The position numbers were made by a program, and so were the translations under genes. The notes beneath the pieces were generated by a model. It did no database searches, was not told where the DNA came from, and was given only the letters and a program-made list of their open reading frames with translations. Shown piece after piece: positions 9,083-17,125 of a stretch of DNA of 21,950 nucleotides (position 1 is its first letter; the number at the start of each line of letters is the position of its first letter). The DNA is from an uncultured Clostridium sp. (GTDB taxonomy: Bacteria > Bacillota_A > Clostridia > TANB77 > CAG-508). Location of the stretch: the NCBI GenBank assembly GCA_948466265.1, contig CAOJZU010000023.1, forward strand, positions 1 to 21,950, given 5' to 3'.

Positions 9083-9217
9083 TCAAAAGTCAATTGCTTG
9101 ATTCTTTAAATTTAATCCATCTTGAAAACCTTGTCTATATACTTTAATAGTGTACCTTCTTAATATTTTAGACAATATTTTTTCAAACATATTTAATTCT
9201 GGCAAATTTAATTTCAT
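9083..9217 (-). CDS. Small hypothetical protein (44 aa)
   Basis: The ATG at 9215-9217 is preceded by a perfect AGGAGG and an extended -10 promoter. The product begins MKLNLPELNMFEKILSKILR and ends QAIDF with a TGA at 9083-9085. It is basic, probably helical, with no recognised domain. It sits between the ferredoxin scar and the first phage-side genes. The strong ribosome site and promoter are the evidence that it is real. Possible excisionase or other small phage protein, but nothing in the sequence shows this. Confidence 0.5.
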   Translation of the reverse strand: MKLNLPELNMFEKILSKILRRYTIKVYRQGFQDGLNLKNQAIDF

Positions 9218-9234
9218 AAATATACCTCCTTGCT

Positions 9235-9261
9235 AGAGATATCTCTATAAACATTATACCA
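9235..9261 (-). promoter_or_regulatory. Extended -10 promoter beside a 12-base palindrome
   Basis: Minus-strand TGGTATAAT (the -10 is plus 9253-9258) is an extended -10 element. The perfect palindrome AGAGATATCTCT at 9235-9246 covers the expected transcription start and precedes the AGGAGG of the 44-aa gene, so it may be an operator. Confidence 0.5.
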
Positions 9262-9293
9262 TATTATGTAAATAAAAATAACTATACTAGATG

Positions 9294-9485
9294 TTAGGTA
9301 TTATCAAGGTCTTTCACTAGACTATCAATATATTCAGCCTCGACATTTTTTGACATTTTTCTACTTTTTTCCACTTCTTTTTCCTTTTCGTCAAGATATA
9401 ATTTTAGTCCTGCATAATCTTTTCTTTCTACATACCATCTAACTTCTTTTATAATTTCTTCACACATTTTAAATTCCTCATTCAT
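9294..9485 (-). CDS. Small hypothetical phage-side protein (63 aa)
   Basis: Highly charged, helical, probably coiled-coil: MNEEFKMCEEIIKEV, then lysine/glutamate-rich sequence ending SLVKDLDNT. A longer open frame to 9680 is rejected because its extra N-terminus is promoter-like AT-rich DNA overlapping the divergent regulator gene. The ATG at 9483-9485 has GGTGAT upstream and a good promoter at 9501-9529. No family recognised. It is transcribed away from the HTH gene at 9619, an arrangement common for phage regulatory pairs. Confidence 0.6.
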   Translation of the reverse strand: MNEEFKMCEEIIKEVRWYVERKDYAGLKLYLDEKEKEVEKSRKMSKNVEAEYIDSLVKDLDNT

Positions 9486-9500
9486 ACTATCACCAATATG

Positions 9501-9529
9501 ATTATAGCAAAAAATATCTATTTTGTAAA
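9501..9529 (-). promoter_or_regulatory. Promoter of the 63-aa gene
   Basis: Minus strand: -35 TTTACA (plus 9524-9529), 17-base spacer, -10 TATAAT (plus 9501-9506), about 16 bases upstream of the ATG. Confidence 0.65.
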
Positions 9530-9618
9530 TTAGGTACAACAGCTTTAAGTCAAATATATTGTAGTTAAAATAAATTATAGTTTGTTTTACAATATCTATA
9601 ATGAATGGAGGTGATAAG

Positions 9619-9831
9619 ATGATATATGTCCGAGTAAATGAAATACTAAAAGAACAAAAGAAAACGAAATATTGGTTCATAAAACATATGGAGGGAGGTT
9701 ATCAAGCATTATCTCATTTAATGAATAATACTACTACTGGAATAAAATTTGAAACATTAGAAAAAATGTGTATAATTTTTGGATGTGAACCTGGAGATAT
9801 TATTGTAAGAAAGGAAAAATCGAAAAAATGA
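9619..9831 (+). CDS. Cro/C1-type HTH protein
   Basis: Small phage-type regulator (70 aa). MIYVRVNEILKEQKKTKYWF leads into a helix-turn-helix with ALSHLMNNTTTGIKFETLEK and ends FGCEPGDIIVRKE, the layout of compact Cro/C1 (HTH_26-like) proteins. The ATG at 9619 has GGAGGTG 7 bases upstream, so I prefer it over the in-frame ATG at 9601, which precedes the ribosome site. Its stop overlaps the start of the next small gene (ATGA), indicating translational coupling. It is divergent from the 63-aa gene. Confidence 0.8.
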   Translation: MIYVRVNEILKEQKKTKYWFIKHMEGGYQALSHLMNNTTTGIKFETLEKMCIIFGCEPGDIIVRKEKSKK

Positions 9832-10001
9832 GTAATTTTTTAATTGAATACAAAAGTAAAAAGAAACAGAAGATTAATAAGAAAAATATTGTTGAAAGCT
9901 GTGTTAATGAAATCAAGAATATAGACTTATTAAATACTTCTGTTTCAGAACTTTATAGTTCTATTAATAATATACAACAAAAATTAAAAAGTATACAATA
10001 G
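9828..10001 (+). CDS. Small hypothetical protein coupled to the HTH gene (57 aa)
   Basis: Starts inside the stop of the HTH gene (ATGA at 9828-9831) and ends at a TAG just before a terminator hairpin. The product is lysine-rich at the N-terminus (EYKSKKKQKINKKN) and helical at the C-terminus (NSINNIQQKLKSIQ-like). No recognised domain. The ATGA coupling and the terminator support it; function unknown. Confidence 0.6.
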   Translation: MSNFLIEYKSKKKQKINKKNIVESCVNEIKNIDLLNTSVSELYSSINNIQQKLKSIQ

Positions 10002-10021
10002 AGGAGAACATTTCTCCTCTA
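9999..10021. terminator. Convergent terminator hairpin
   Basis: A 10-bp perfect stem (9999-10008 with 10012-10021) with a 3-base loop lies between the plus-strand regulator pair and the minus-strand endolysin gene. It is flanked by T-rich sequence on the plus side and could serve both. Confidence 0.7.
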
Positions 10022-10023
10022 AT

Positions 10024-11172
10024 TTATTTTAATTTTTGATTAATTATTTTTTGAATAACAGTTGGATCATATCCTGCATCCCTTAATTTTTGTTTTCTTG
10101 TATCTCCTGTACCCCAACCATCAAAGTTTGGTTTATTTATTATATCATTTGCAATTTCTTCATTTGACTTTCTGTTTGGAGTAGATACATTATTTGTAGT
10201 GTTAGAACTATAGCCCACCAAATCTTTAGTATATACCCAAGAATACAATTCCTTTAATAACACTTTTCCATTACCAACTTGCATAATAGTATAATTTCTA
10301 TTCTTGTAGCAATTTGGTATTACTTGTCCTGTTGCATAATTAGTAGCATTTGACGATAATGTTACTTTACTTCCAACAGAAATTGAAGGTACTGCATTTG
10401 TGTTATTACTTTGTGCTTGTGAACTTGCCGAAGAAGATATACAAGAATCATTTACCCACCCTATATTACCATTATTAAGTAAATAAGGGTTTCTTGCTCC
10501 TGGTATTATTCTTGTAATCATACCACTTGTTACTGCAGGATTTAATCTCCTTGTAGATGATGAAGAAGCATAAACTCCATTAATTGTAACAACATCTCCT
10601 ACATTTCTTCCTGTATTATTATTAGATTCATTTACTACAATATTAGGTGTACCTGTTGCTTGTTCTCCAGTTAGTTCTCTATATTCTTCCCTAATCATAT
10701 TATAAAATCTTTCTAATCCCATATCTAAAGTTCTATGAGGGCAATATTTACCACTTCTATTTTGATGTGTTCCTATTGTATGTCTTTCATCTGTTATATT
10801 ATTCAGATTCCATCCATATTGTTTCATTAGATAAGCAATTCTTTCTGCAGCATTTCTTTCTGCCTTTTCAAATCGTTCTCCCCCAGATTTAGAATAACAA
10901 ATCTCAATTCCTATTGTTTTCATATTTCCAAATCCATGTCCATCTCCTGCATGCCATGCATTTCTATTATGCTCTATTCCTTGAACATCTCTATAATCAT
11001 CTATAGCTTCATGAAATGATACTTGCTTGTTATTATTCATCATATAAGATACTTCTGCCATTGCTGAAGCATCATTGGCCGTATTATGAATTGTTATTCC
11101 TTCTGGTTTCATTGAATAAGGGCATTTTATGCTATACTTATTTGAAGGCATATTTACTTTCGTTACTAACAT
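10024..11172 (-). CDS. Prophage endolysin: N-acetylmuramoyl-L-alanine amidase
   Basis: Cell-wall hydrolase that cuts the bond between MurNAc and the stem peptide during lysis (382 aa). The N-terminal Amidase_2 domain (about residues 10-160) shows the zinc-ligand regions ITIHNTAND, NAWHAGDG and KYCPHRTLD. Two SH3-like segments follow (about 185-250, GDVVTINGVYAS, and 268-325, VGSKVTLSSNATNY). The C-terminus (about 335-382: NEEIANDIINKPNFDGWGTG, then RKQKLRDAGYD) is a Cpl-7/CW_7-type wall-binding repeat. The stop of the upstream 46-aa gene overlaps its ATG (TAATG). There is no in-frame CGG. It is the last structural-side gene of the prophage. Confidence 0.93.
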   Translation of the reverse strand: MLVTKVNMPSNKYSIKCPYSMKPEGITIHNTANDASAMAEVSYMMNNNKQVSFHEAIDDYRDVQGIEHNRNAWHAGDGHGFGNMKTIGIEICYSKSGGERFEKAERNAAERIAYLMKQYGWNLNNITDERHTIGTHQNRSGKYCPHRTLDMGLERFYNMIREEYRELTGEQATGTPNIVVNESNNNTGRNVGDVVTINGVYASSSSTRRLNPAVTSGMITRIIPGARNPYLLNNGNIGWVNDSCISSSASSQAQSNNTNAVPSISVGSKVTLSSNATNYATGQVIPNCYKNRNYTIMQVGNGKVLLKELYSWVYTKDLVGYSSNTTNNVSTPNRKSNEEIANDIINKPNFDGWGTGDTRKQKLRDAGYDPTVIQKIINQKLK

Positions 11173-11312
11173 TATTCATTACCTCCTTGATAAAATTCAT
11201 CTGTTTCTTTTACTTCTCCAATACCATCTTTTTCGTCTGGTTCAGTAAAAGTATTTTCTTGCATATTTAAATCTGCAAGTTCTTGATTAAAATCAACTTT
11301 TTCTTCCTCCAT
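11172..11312 (-). CDS. Small acidic phage protein (46 aa)
   Basis: Starts MEEEKVDFNQELADLNMQEN and ends EFYQGGNE. It is strongly acidic with no hydrophobic segment. AAAGGAGG precedes the ATG at 11310-11312. The TAA overlaps the amidase ATG by one base, indicating translational coupling to the endolysin. Function unknown. Confidence 0.7.
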   Translation of the reverse strand: MEEEKVDFNQELADLNMQENTFTEPDEKDGIGEVKETDEFYQGGNE

Positions 11313-11330
11313 AATTGGATCCTCCTTTAA

Positions 11331-11371
11331 AAAAATTAATACTGGAAGTTTTTTTTATTTTCTTCCAGTAT
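11331..11371 (-). terminator. Terminator between the holin-like gene and the lysin pair
   Basis: Stem ATACTGGAAG/CTTCCAGTAT (11339-11348 with 11362-11371). On the minus strand it is followed by TAATTTTTTT. It could terminate the tail/holin transcript before the lysin, or attenuate it. Confidence 0.7.
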
Positions 11372-11431
11372 TTTTAATACACAAGAAATATTTTCTTGCA
11401 TTGGTGCAGCTTATTTTATTTAAGATGCATA

Positions 11432-11686
11432 TTATTGATTTTTTGCGTCATATAATACAGTTGCTGTACCAATTCCACCCAATGCAGTCACAACGGCTTG
11501 TATTATTCCATTTGCATCTAAACCTTCGACACGAATAACACAACCAATTACTGCTGATATAATGCCTATTGCTATATTTTGAACTGGTATAGGTAGTGTT
11601 TCATTCCATCCAAAGTGTTTTGATACTTTTCCTAGGATGTATGTAAATAGTGTTGTTATAACATAAACTATTAATTGTACTGACAT
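11432..11686 (-). CDS. Holin-like membrane protein
   Basis: Small protein (84 aa) with two hydrophobic segments: about residues 3-20 (LIVYVITTLFTYILGKV) and 38-52 (IAIGIISAVIGCVI), plus a third amphipathic glycine-rich stretch. The size and position between the tail genes and the amidase fit a phage holin, which forms lesions that let the endolysin reach the wall. The holin family cannot be named with certainty. Confidence 0.7.
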   Translation of the reverse strand: MSVQLIVYVITTLFTYILGKVSKHFGWNETLPIPVQNIAIGIISAVIGCVIRVEGLDANGIIQAVVTALGGIGTATVLYDAKNQ

Positions 11687-11701
11687 AGCATTCCCTCCCT
11701 T

Positions 11702-11989
11702 CTAATCTATAATTTCAAATTTTTTGGCTTTTTCTATAAGTGCTTTAACAAAGGAATTTCCTTTTAATTTAAAATACACATCTGAACTATGCATTAATGC
11801 TTCAAGTTCATAATGTGTAATCTTATTTCCCCTATCGACAGCACGATCATAAATATCCAATATGTCATTTCTTAATGAGCATTTTGTTGCTTGTATCATA
11901 TAAAAAATAAACATAAAAAACGTACCAAACATTCCACCTATAAATGTCAATATTACCCAATAATTTTTAATAAACTCGAGTATTTGCAT
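11702..11989 (-). CDS. Single-span phage membrane protein near the lysis genes
   Basis: A 95-aa protein with one N-terminal membrane helix (YWVILTFIGGMFGTFFMFIF) and a soluble tail containing ITHYELEALMHSSDVYFKLK. Similar small membrane proteins sit beside holins in many Bacillota phages, and it may be a second holin or antiholin. It is separated from its neighbours by 15 and 3 bases, so it is in the late operon. Confidence 0.6.
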   Translation of the reverse strand: MQILEFIKNYWVILTFIGGMFGTFFMFIFYMIQATKCSLRNDILDIYDRAVDRGNKITHYELEALMHSSDVYFKLKGNSFVKALIEKAKKFEIID

Positions 11990-11992
11990 TTT

Positions 11993-12526
11993 CTATTCCT
12001 CCTTGTCTTTTGTTGGTATTTCTGGAAACACAACATTATATGGAAATCCCGCTTGTTTTGTAATATCTCTTAATTCTTGTCTATATGTTGCCATTTCTCC
12101 ATTAAATACATTTGCTATTCCTTCAAAAAATTGTTTTACACCATTTAGTAAATTTAATGTTGTTATTTCACTTGGTATTTGCAAATTTAATCTATCAAGA
12201 CACATTTCTTTATCTGTAGCTTCTAATAATTTATTTCTTTTACCTCGTACCTCTTCAGCTAATTTGTCATATTCTTTTTGTTTTACAAAATCTAGCCACA
12301 TATCGTAATTATTTTTTATACGTTCTTCTAGATTATCTTGTTTTTTTATTTCGGTCACAAACATATCATAAGAATACATTTTTTGTTCTTCCGCTTCAGT
12401 TTCTTCTTGCTCATTTTTCCTTTTTGTTATTTCTTGAATATTTGTAAAAAAATAAACGGCCACTTTGCCGTTTTCTCTATCTTCAATTTTATATTTTTCT
12501 GGTTTTACTGTACTTTCTGTTTTCAT
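11993..12526 (-). CDS. Tail fibre assembly / XkdW-like chaperone
   Basis: A 177-aa soluble protein. The C-terminal ATYRQELRDITKQAGFPYNV ending in VVFPEIP matches the 'YRQALRD...P.NV.WP..P' signature of phage tail-fibre assembly and XkdW/DUF4376-type proteins; the middle RGKRNKLLEATD also fits that family. Such proteins help fold or attach fibres, consistent with the nearby receptor-binding protein. The start has a GGGGG ribosome site and lies inside the end of the RT gene (38-base overlap). Confidence 0.7.
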   Translation of the reverse strand: MKTESTVKPEKYKIEDRENGKVAVYFFTNIQEITKRKNEQEETEAEEQKMYSYDMFVTEIKKQDNLEERIKNNYDMWLDFVKQKEYDKLAEEVRGKRNKLLEATDKEMCLDRLNLQIPSEITTLNLLNGVKQFFEGIANVFNGEMATYRQELRDITKQAGFPYNVVFPEIPTKDKEE

Positions 12527-13574
12527 TTTTCAAAACCCCCTTACATTCAGCCATACTAACATAAGGCTTTACATATTTTTCATTCAATTTGTATGAATTT
12601 GAATGTTTAATCCATCCATAATAACTCATAACTGCTCCTGCATCTGATTTGGATATTTTATCTTTTTTATATATTTTCTTGACTCTTCTTTTTAGTCTTA
12701 GGAATATACCTCTTCTTAAAGTTATATAACCTCGATAAAATCTAAATCCCATAAAATCCAATGGTCTACTGTCAGTTTTAAAAAGTTGCCAATTTTCTTT
12801 TAGTTGCAGTTTTTCTTTTTCTAGAAATTTCCTTATTTCGTCCTTTATTTTGTGTAATTCTTTTTTGTTCCTACTAAAAAGAACCATATCATCCATGTAT
12901 CTTACATAGTATTTTACTTTTAATTGTTCTTTTATGAAATGATCTAAATCCTGCAGATTAAAATTTGCAAACCATTGACTTGTAAAATTACCAATAGGCA
13001 ATCCTTCATCTGAACTGTCTACAATTTTATCAATTAAATCTAATGTATCTCTACATTTTATTAACCTTCTAAATTTCCTTTTAAGCAATTCTTTATCTAC
13101 AGAAGGATAATATTTTTTTATGTCTAATTTCAGACAATATTTTGTGTTTTTTCTGTCTCGTACTAATATTTTCTTTATGTGTCTAGCTCCATAATGTACT
13201 CCTCTGCCTTCTACACTAGCACAGCAATAATAATACATACCTCTTTTCAAAATATCTCTTATTTGGAGCATTAGAGCCCAATGTATAATTTGATCAGGAA
13301 AGAAACATGGTTTATATATGATTCTTTCTTTTTTATTAGCACCATCATATATGCTTTTCTTGATGTATGGATTTGGAATGTATGTTTTTTCTATAAGTAT
13401 ATTTTGAATAATTTTTGTATATTGTTCAATGTTATTCATTACTTTTCTAACATCTTTTCTATGTCCTTTGTTTTTTGACGCTTTTATTATTGCTAGTTTA
13501 ATGTTTTCTTCTTCGCAGATCTTGCAATAAATATTACCTTTAGCTTTCATCTGGTGTACCTTTCTTTTTATCAT
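12489..13574 (-). CDS. DGR reverse transcriptase
   Basis: Reverse transcriptase of a diversity-generating retroelement (361 aa). Motifs in order: YCLKLDIKKYYPSVD (first catalytic Asp), GLPIGNFTSQWFANFNL (IGxxxSQ, the form typical of DGR rather than group II intron RTs), YVRYMDDMVLF (catalytic YxDD), and DFMGFRFY. There is no maturase or endonuclease domain. It would copy the template repeat RNA with errors at adenines and send the cDNA to the variable repeat in the tail protein. An alternative start at the ATG 13548-13550 has AAAGG 8 bases upstream and would give 353 aa. No CGG codon. No separate accessory (Avd-like) gene is visible next to it. Confidence 0.93.
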   Translation of the reverse strand: MIKRKVHQMKAKGNIYCKICEEENIKLAIIKASKNKGHRKDVRKVMNNIEQYTKIIQNILIEKTYIPNPYIKKSIYDGANKKERIIYKPCFFPDQIIHWALMLQIRDILKRGMYYYCCASVEGRGVHYGARHIKKILVRDRKNTKYCLKLDIKKYYPSVDKELLKRKFRRLIKCRDTLDLIDKIVDSSDEGLPIGNFTSQWFANFNLQDLDHFIKEQLKVKYYVRYMDDMVLFSRNKKELHKIKDEIRKFLEKEKLQLKENWQLFKTDSRPLDFMGFRFYRGYITLRRGIFLRLKRRVKKIYKKDKISKSDAGAVMSYYGWIKHSNSYKLNEKYVKPYVSMAECKGVLKNENRKYSKTRKI

Positions 13575-13672
13575 CTACCGACTTTTCATTTAAGAGAAAC
13601 TACTAAGCCAGTCCAGAGCGACTAATTTTTGCCAAGGGGCATGGAAGATGATGTGTACGTTTTAATTTTATT

Positions 13673-13788
13673 GATAAAAATAAGGCGAGCACAGTAGTTG
13701 TCGTTCGAATTCGAAGCATCGTTGTTACAGTTCCAGTACCACAAGCCACAGTTCAAGTCGTTACTGTAGTTACCACCGAACCACACAA
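13673..13788 (-). repeat. DGR template repeat (TR)
   Basis: A 116-base non-coding copy of the end of the tail gene (13937-14052). The two copies align without gaps and differ at 12 positions, every one an A in the TR coding strand (plus-strand T). The AAC-rich codons are the usual DGR design. It lies upstream of the RT on the same strand, so the RNA would be co-transcribed with it. Confidence 0.95.
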
Positions 13789-13831
13789 AAAAACAAAAGG
13801 TAAAGTTTACTCGCTACACACCAAATCCCTT

Positions 13832-13860
13832 AATTTATTTTTATTATATATAAATAAATT
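13832..13860. other. AT-rich hairpin in the TR-target spacer
   Basis: The gap from 13789 to 13897 holds no gene. It has an AT inverted repeat (AATTTATTT to AAATAAATT) with a T-rich loop, which may end the target mRNA or fold the TR RNA leader. Nothing else was recognised there. Confidence 0.35.
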
Positions 13861-13897
13861 GTAATTTTTAACTCTTCTTCATTTCAGTTAACTTTTA

Positions 13898-13916
13898 TGG
13901 GGGTTGACCACCCCCA
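13898..13916 (-). promoter_or_regulatory. GC-rich hairpin next to VR (DGR target-recognition element)
   Basis: TGGGGGT (13898-13904) pairs with ACCCCCA (13910-13916) around a 5-base loop, 9 bases past the tail-gene stop and 21 bases past the VR. It is conspicuously GC-rich for this genome. In known DGRs (for example phage BPP-1) a hairpin or cruciform just downstream of the VR helps target recognition; the equivalence is inferred from position. Confidence 0.7.
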
Positions 13917-13924
13917 AACCCCCG

Positions 13925-15716
13925 TTATACTGGTGCGATAAAAAGAAGGCGAGCACAGTAGTTGTCGCCCGAAGCCGAAGCAGCGTTGTTACAGCCCCAG
14001 TACCACAAGCCACAGTTCAAGTCGCCACTGTAGACACCACCGAACCACACAACTCTACTTCCTGTATTTTGCCAATAATAGTCTGTAATGTGTGTGTTGT
14101 CGCTACCACTAACTTCCGTTGGTAATGCCACTTCTGGATAATTGCCATCATATCCTAGCTTTGATATATAAGCATTTGATGAAGCATTTGTATATCCTAA
14201 CATTTTATAATCTCCATTAAAAACATCACATGCATAAGTATTTCTATTTTTATTTATGTATGCTTTACGATTGCTTATGTTGATTCCATCTATAAAGTAA
14301 AATACATTAGCAAAGATGTTTTCAAATCCTCTATAAATAACAGCATGTGCCTTGTCATTATTTAGAGTTCCTGATTTCATTCCTAAACTATCACATTGTC
14401 CACTATTTGTTTTAGAGCCACCACATATTCCATAGCCTAGTGCATTTTGTGAATTATAGTCTGCATATTCTACTAAATATAACATTTGTATTGCAGATAT
14501 TCTCCAAATATCAAATAAGCCCCAGTTGCTACCAATATTTTTTGCAGATGTTCTAAAGTTTGCAGGAGTCACACTTCCTAGTGAAGTTTGTCCACTTTTT
14601 GAATTTAAAGCAGATGTGGATCCTCCAGCAGTATATCTCGAACCATAAAAAGCTTCAGAATGTTCAAAATCTTCGTATTGTGCATCTGCAATATATATTT
14701 TTTCATAACCATCTTCTTGTATTCTCTTAAACCAAAATTCTGGTACATAAGTCATTATATAACCGCTTCGGACTTGTAAATGAAAAGTCAGGATCTCCAT
14801 ATCTACTATTTATTGTTCCATTTGCTGATATATCAACAGAAATAATATCACTCCATGGATATATATTGTCAAAATCATTTTGTACGGCTCCACCGCTTTT
14901 GGTTGCATTAGCTACTAAACCTTCTCCACCTTCAATTCTTGTCCACTCAGTAGATGAACTAGATATTTGCCTTTGAACTCCATATACTGTTACTGCTTTT
15001 GGTGTTGCTTCACACCTATTAGTTTCATTAGTATTGTATGTTTCAACATCTGTGTATGGAAATAATTGAAAATAATAAGTTATATCATTTGTCAAATTTG
15101 CTATTTCATAAGGTGTAGTTGCATATTGATTCTTTATAGTATTATTTACCACTACTGTTCCATCACTAGGACTTGTTGGATAACTTCCTTGTTTCATTAC
15201 TAGCTTTGTTCCTACCCATCTTGCCATAGTTTCTTCATTTTCTATAATATCTTCTGGATCTGACCATCCTATTGTTACTTTTCCATTTTTGGATTTTGCT
15301 TTTATATTTGTACAATCATTTAATACAATTTCTACTGGTGTTGCTGTAAAAGCATTATTTCCATCGAAATTTACCACATTTTCATTTGAATACGGAAATA
15401 ATCTAAAATAATATTTTGTATTATTATTTAGGTTTGTAACTTCAAATCCATTTGTTTCATATTGGTTTTTTATAGTATTGTCTAATACTTGTATTCCATC
15501 ATTTGGATTACGAGGAAAGCTACCTTGTTTATACACTAACTTTGTTCCTGCCCATGTGCAAACAGTCTCATTATCTATAATTGTATCTTCTGGATCCTTC
15601 CAACGTATTACTACTTTTGTATCTTTATTTATTACTTTCAAATTGCTTATATCATTAGGAGAAATTCCTTTATTAGTACCACTTCCACTACCAGATAAGT
15701 TTATTTTTCCTATCAT
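13925..15716 (-). CDS. DGR target: receptor-binding tail protein with variable C-type-lectin-like end; one CGGN +1 shift
   Basis: Tail-tip adhesin (596 aa after correction) whose C-terminus is diversified. The N-terminal half has two fibronectin-III-like repeats (about residues 25-125 and 130-230) sharing GTKLV.KQGS and NTIKNQY...NL...YYF.LFPY. The C-terminal part starts at YIMTYVPEFWFKR and ends GLWYWGCNNAASASGDNYC, then ARLLFIAPV, the lectin/formylglycine-like fold used by DGR targets. The variable repeat covers the last residues (13937-14052). The two halves are in different frames. They join at 14762-14765, where SPK-C-GGT reads SPKGYIMTYVPEF, giving 597 codons. Without the shift the variable domain is not attached to the phage. 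ATGA overlap with the upstream fibre gene. Confidence 0.87.
13937..14052 (-). repeat. DGR variable repeat (VR)
   Basis: 116 bases at the 3' end of the tail gene, homologous to the TR at 13673-13788. It shows 12 substitutions, all at TR adenines; several AAC codons have become GGC, GTC or GCT. This shows the element has been active in this lineage. Confidence 0.95.
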
Positions 15717-16511
15717 ATTTGTTCTCCTCCTTCCTCTGTATTTTCTGTATTTGAAATTACTTTTTGAATTGATATATTCATTGTTATGTTTTCTGTTGGT
15801 AGTTCTGATGTTATTATTTTATATCCACCATCAAAACTTTCTGTATATCCATTAGATAGTCTTTTTTGATTTTCTAAATCTGGATATCCCTCTACCAAGT
15901 GATTAGCTGTTATTTTATTGTCTGTGATGCTATATTCATAATTTTGTGTAGTTTCATTTTGTACCCAATTATTAACATTTAATATAATTGTTTCATATCT
16001 TGGAGTATATTCTAGTTGTTGCATTTCAATTTTCTTTTTAAATTGATTCATATCATCCTTTGTCGCATAAGGTGATGGTTGTGCTAATTCTACTGTAATC
16101 TCTGTTGCATTATCAATTACCACATCTATATCTATGGTTTTGGTATTATTTATGGTAGTAGAATTATTAATATATTCCGCTTCTGTTCCAGCATTTGTAT
16201 AAGCATATAATACCTTTTCCTTTGTGTCTGGATCTATTGCAAACAACCCAATTTCTCTAAAATAAAATGGTCTTTTAGCATCTGTATTCTTAAAATAAAA
16301 TGATAAACGTATTTGCTTATCATTTATAATATTTGAACTAAGAATATTACATTCTATCTCTTTAGTAGTTAACTCGGTTTTATCGACAGCATTACCTATC
16401 AGTTCTCCACTTCCGAACTTCTACATTAACAAATTTTATTGTTTTTCCTTGAAGTGTTTTCGCTGACAATAAAGATCCTTTTGTTGTTACTATCATTTTT
16501 TCAAAGCTCAT
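15713..16511 (-). CDS. Phage tail-collar fibre protein (DUF3751-like); one CGGN +1 shift
   Basis: Baseplate-proximal fibre protein (265 aa after correction). The N-terminal region MSFEKMIVTTKGSLLSAKTL then IKFVNVEVGSGELIG, followed by FREIGLFAIDPDTKEKVLYA, follows the phage tail-collar pattern (ALGDG..., REIGLFA). The C-terminus, TNAGTEAEYINN to YATKDDMNQF, is the usual link to the next fibre. The straight frame breaks after VNVEV at an in-frame CGG (16412-16415); skipping the C gives VEVGSGELIG and 266 codons. The ATG at 16509-16511 follows AAGGAGG. Its end overlaps the tail adhesin start. Confidence 0.83.
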
Positions 16512-16525
16512 ATTTTTCCTCCTTT

Positions 16526-17125
16526 TTAAATTTTTATGTAATCATCAATATTTATTTTTACTGCTACATAATTACTAGCATTCAATTGAATTTTTTCTTC
16601 TATATCTGCAATTCCTGATGATATTTTTAAATTATCATGTTGCTGTGTTATTATTGCTGCTATATTCAATTTCATATTTGTAACAAGATCATAATTCAAT
16701 TTCATATTTGCTGGTATTTCAAGTGCTAATTCTTTTTTTAATGTTTCCATTGCTTCAGAATAATTCAATGTAGTTTCTATATTTATTAAATAATTTGATT
16801 CATCTATTTTTAAAGTATAAGCATCTTTTCCAATAACTGCATCTAACAAATTTACTAACCACTTTTTTGTATATGGTACTCTGTTATTTATTTTTAGAAG
16901 TATATTCGTCCTTCTTGCTTCAACCGTTGATGCTATGTCTGTAATTTCATATATTTTTTCATATCTAGTTAGTCCATAAGAATTAGCTGTTTTTACTATT
17001 ACTTCTGTTAACATACTAGCAATTAAATTATTCATATATTCTAGTTCTTTATCTTCAGTAGCAAATATCTCTTTAAATTCTCTAACATCTTTTAAAAATG
17101 GTGGCATATATTCATTTAATTTCAT
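16526..17125 (-). CDS. YmfQ-like (DUF2313) tail protein
   Basis: A 199-aa baseplate-associated protein. The opening KLNEYMPPFLKDVREFKEIF and the position directly after the baseplate J gene are typical of YmfQ/XkdU-like DUF2313 proteins, thought to link the baseplate to fibres. It overlaps the upstream gene by ATGA. No in-frame CGG. Confidence 0.82.
   Translation of the reverse strand: MKLNEYMPPFLKDVREFKEIFATEDKELEYMNNLIASMLTEVIVKTANSYGLTRYEKIYEITDIASTVEARRTNILLKINNRVPYTKKWLVNLLDAVIGKDAYTLKIDESNYLINIETTLNYSEAMETLKKELALEIPANMKLNYDLVTNMKLNIAAIITQQHDNLKISSGIADIEEKIQLNASNYVAVKINIDDYIKI

Noticed and set aside
9294..9680. 128-aa protein using the upstream start at 9680
   Set aside because: The extra N-terminus runs through promoter-like AT-rich DNA and the divergent HTH gene; the ATG at 9485 has its own promoter and ribosome site.
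13925..14800. Separate gene starting at the ATG at 14800 for the variable lectin-like head
   Set aside because: That ATG lies inside the coding end of the stalk with no ribosome site. The CGGT at 14762 joins the two frames into SPKGYIMTYVPEF, so this is one gene.
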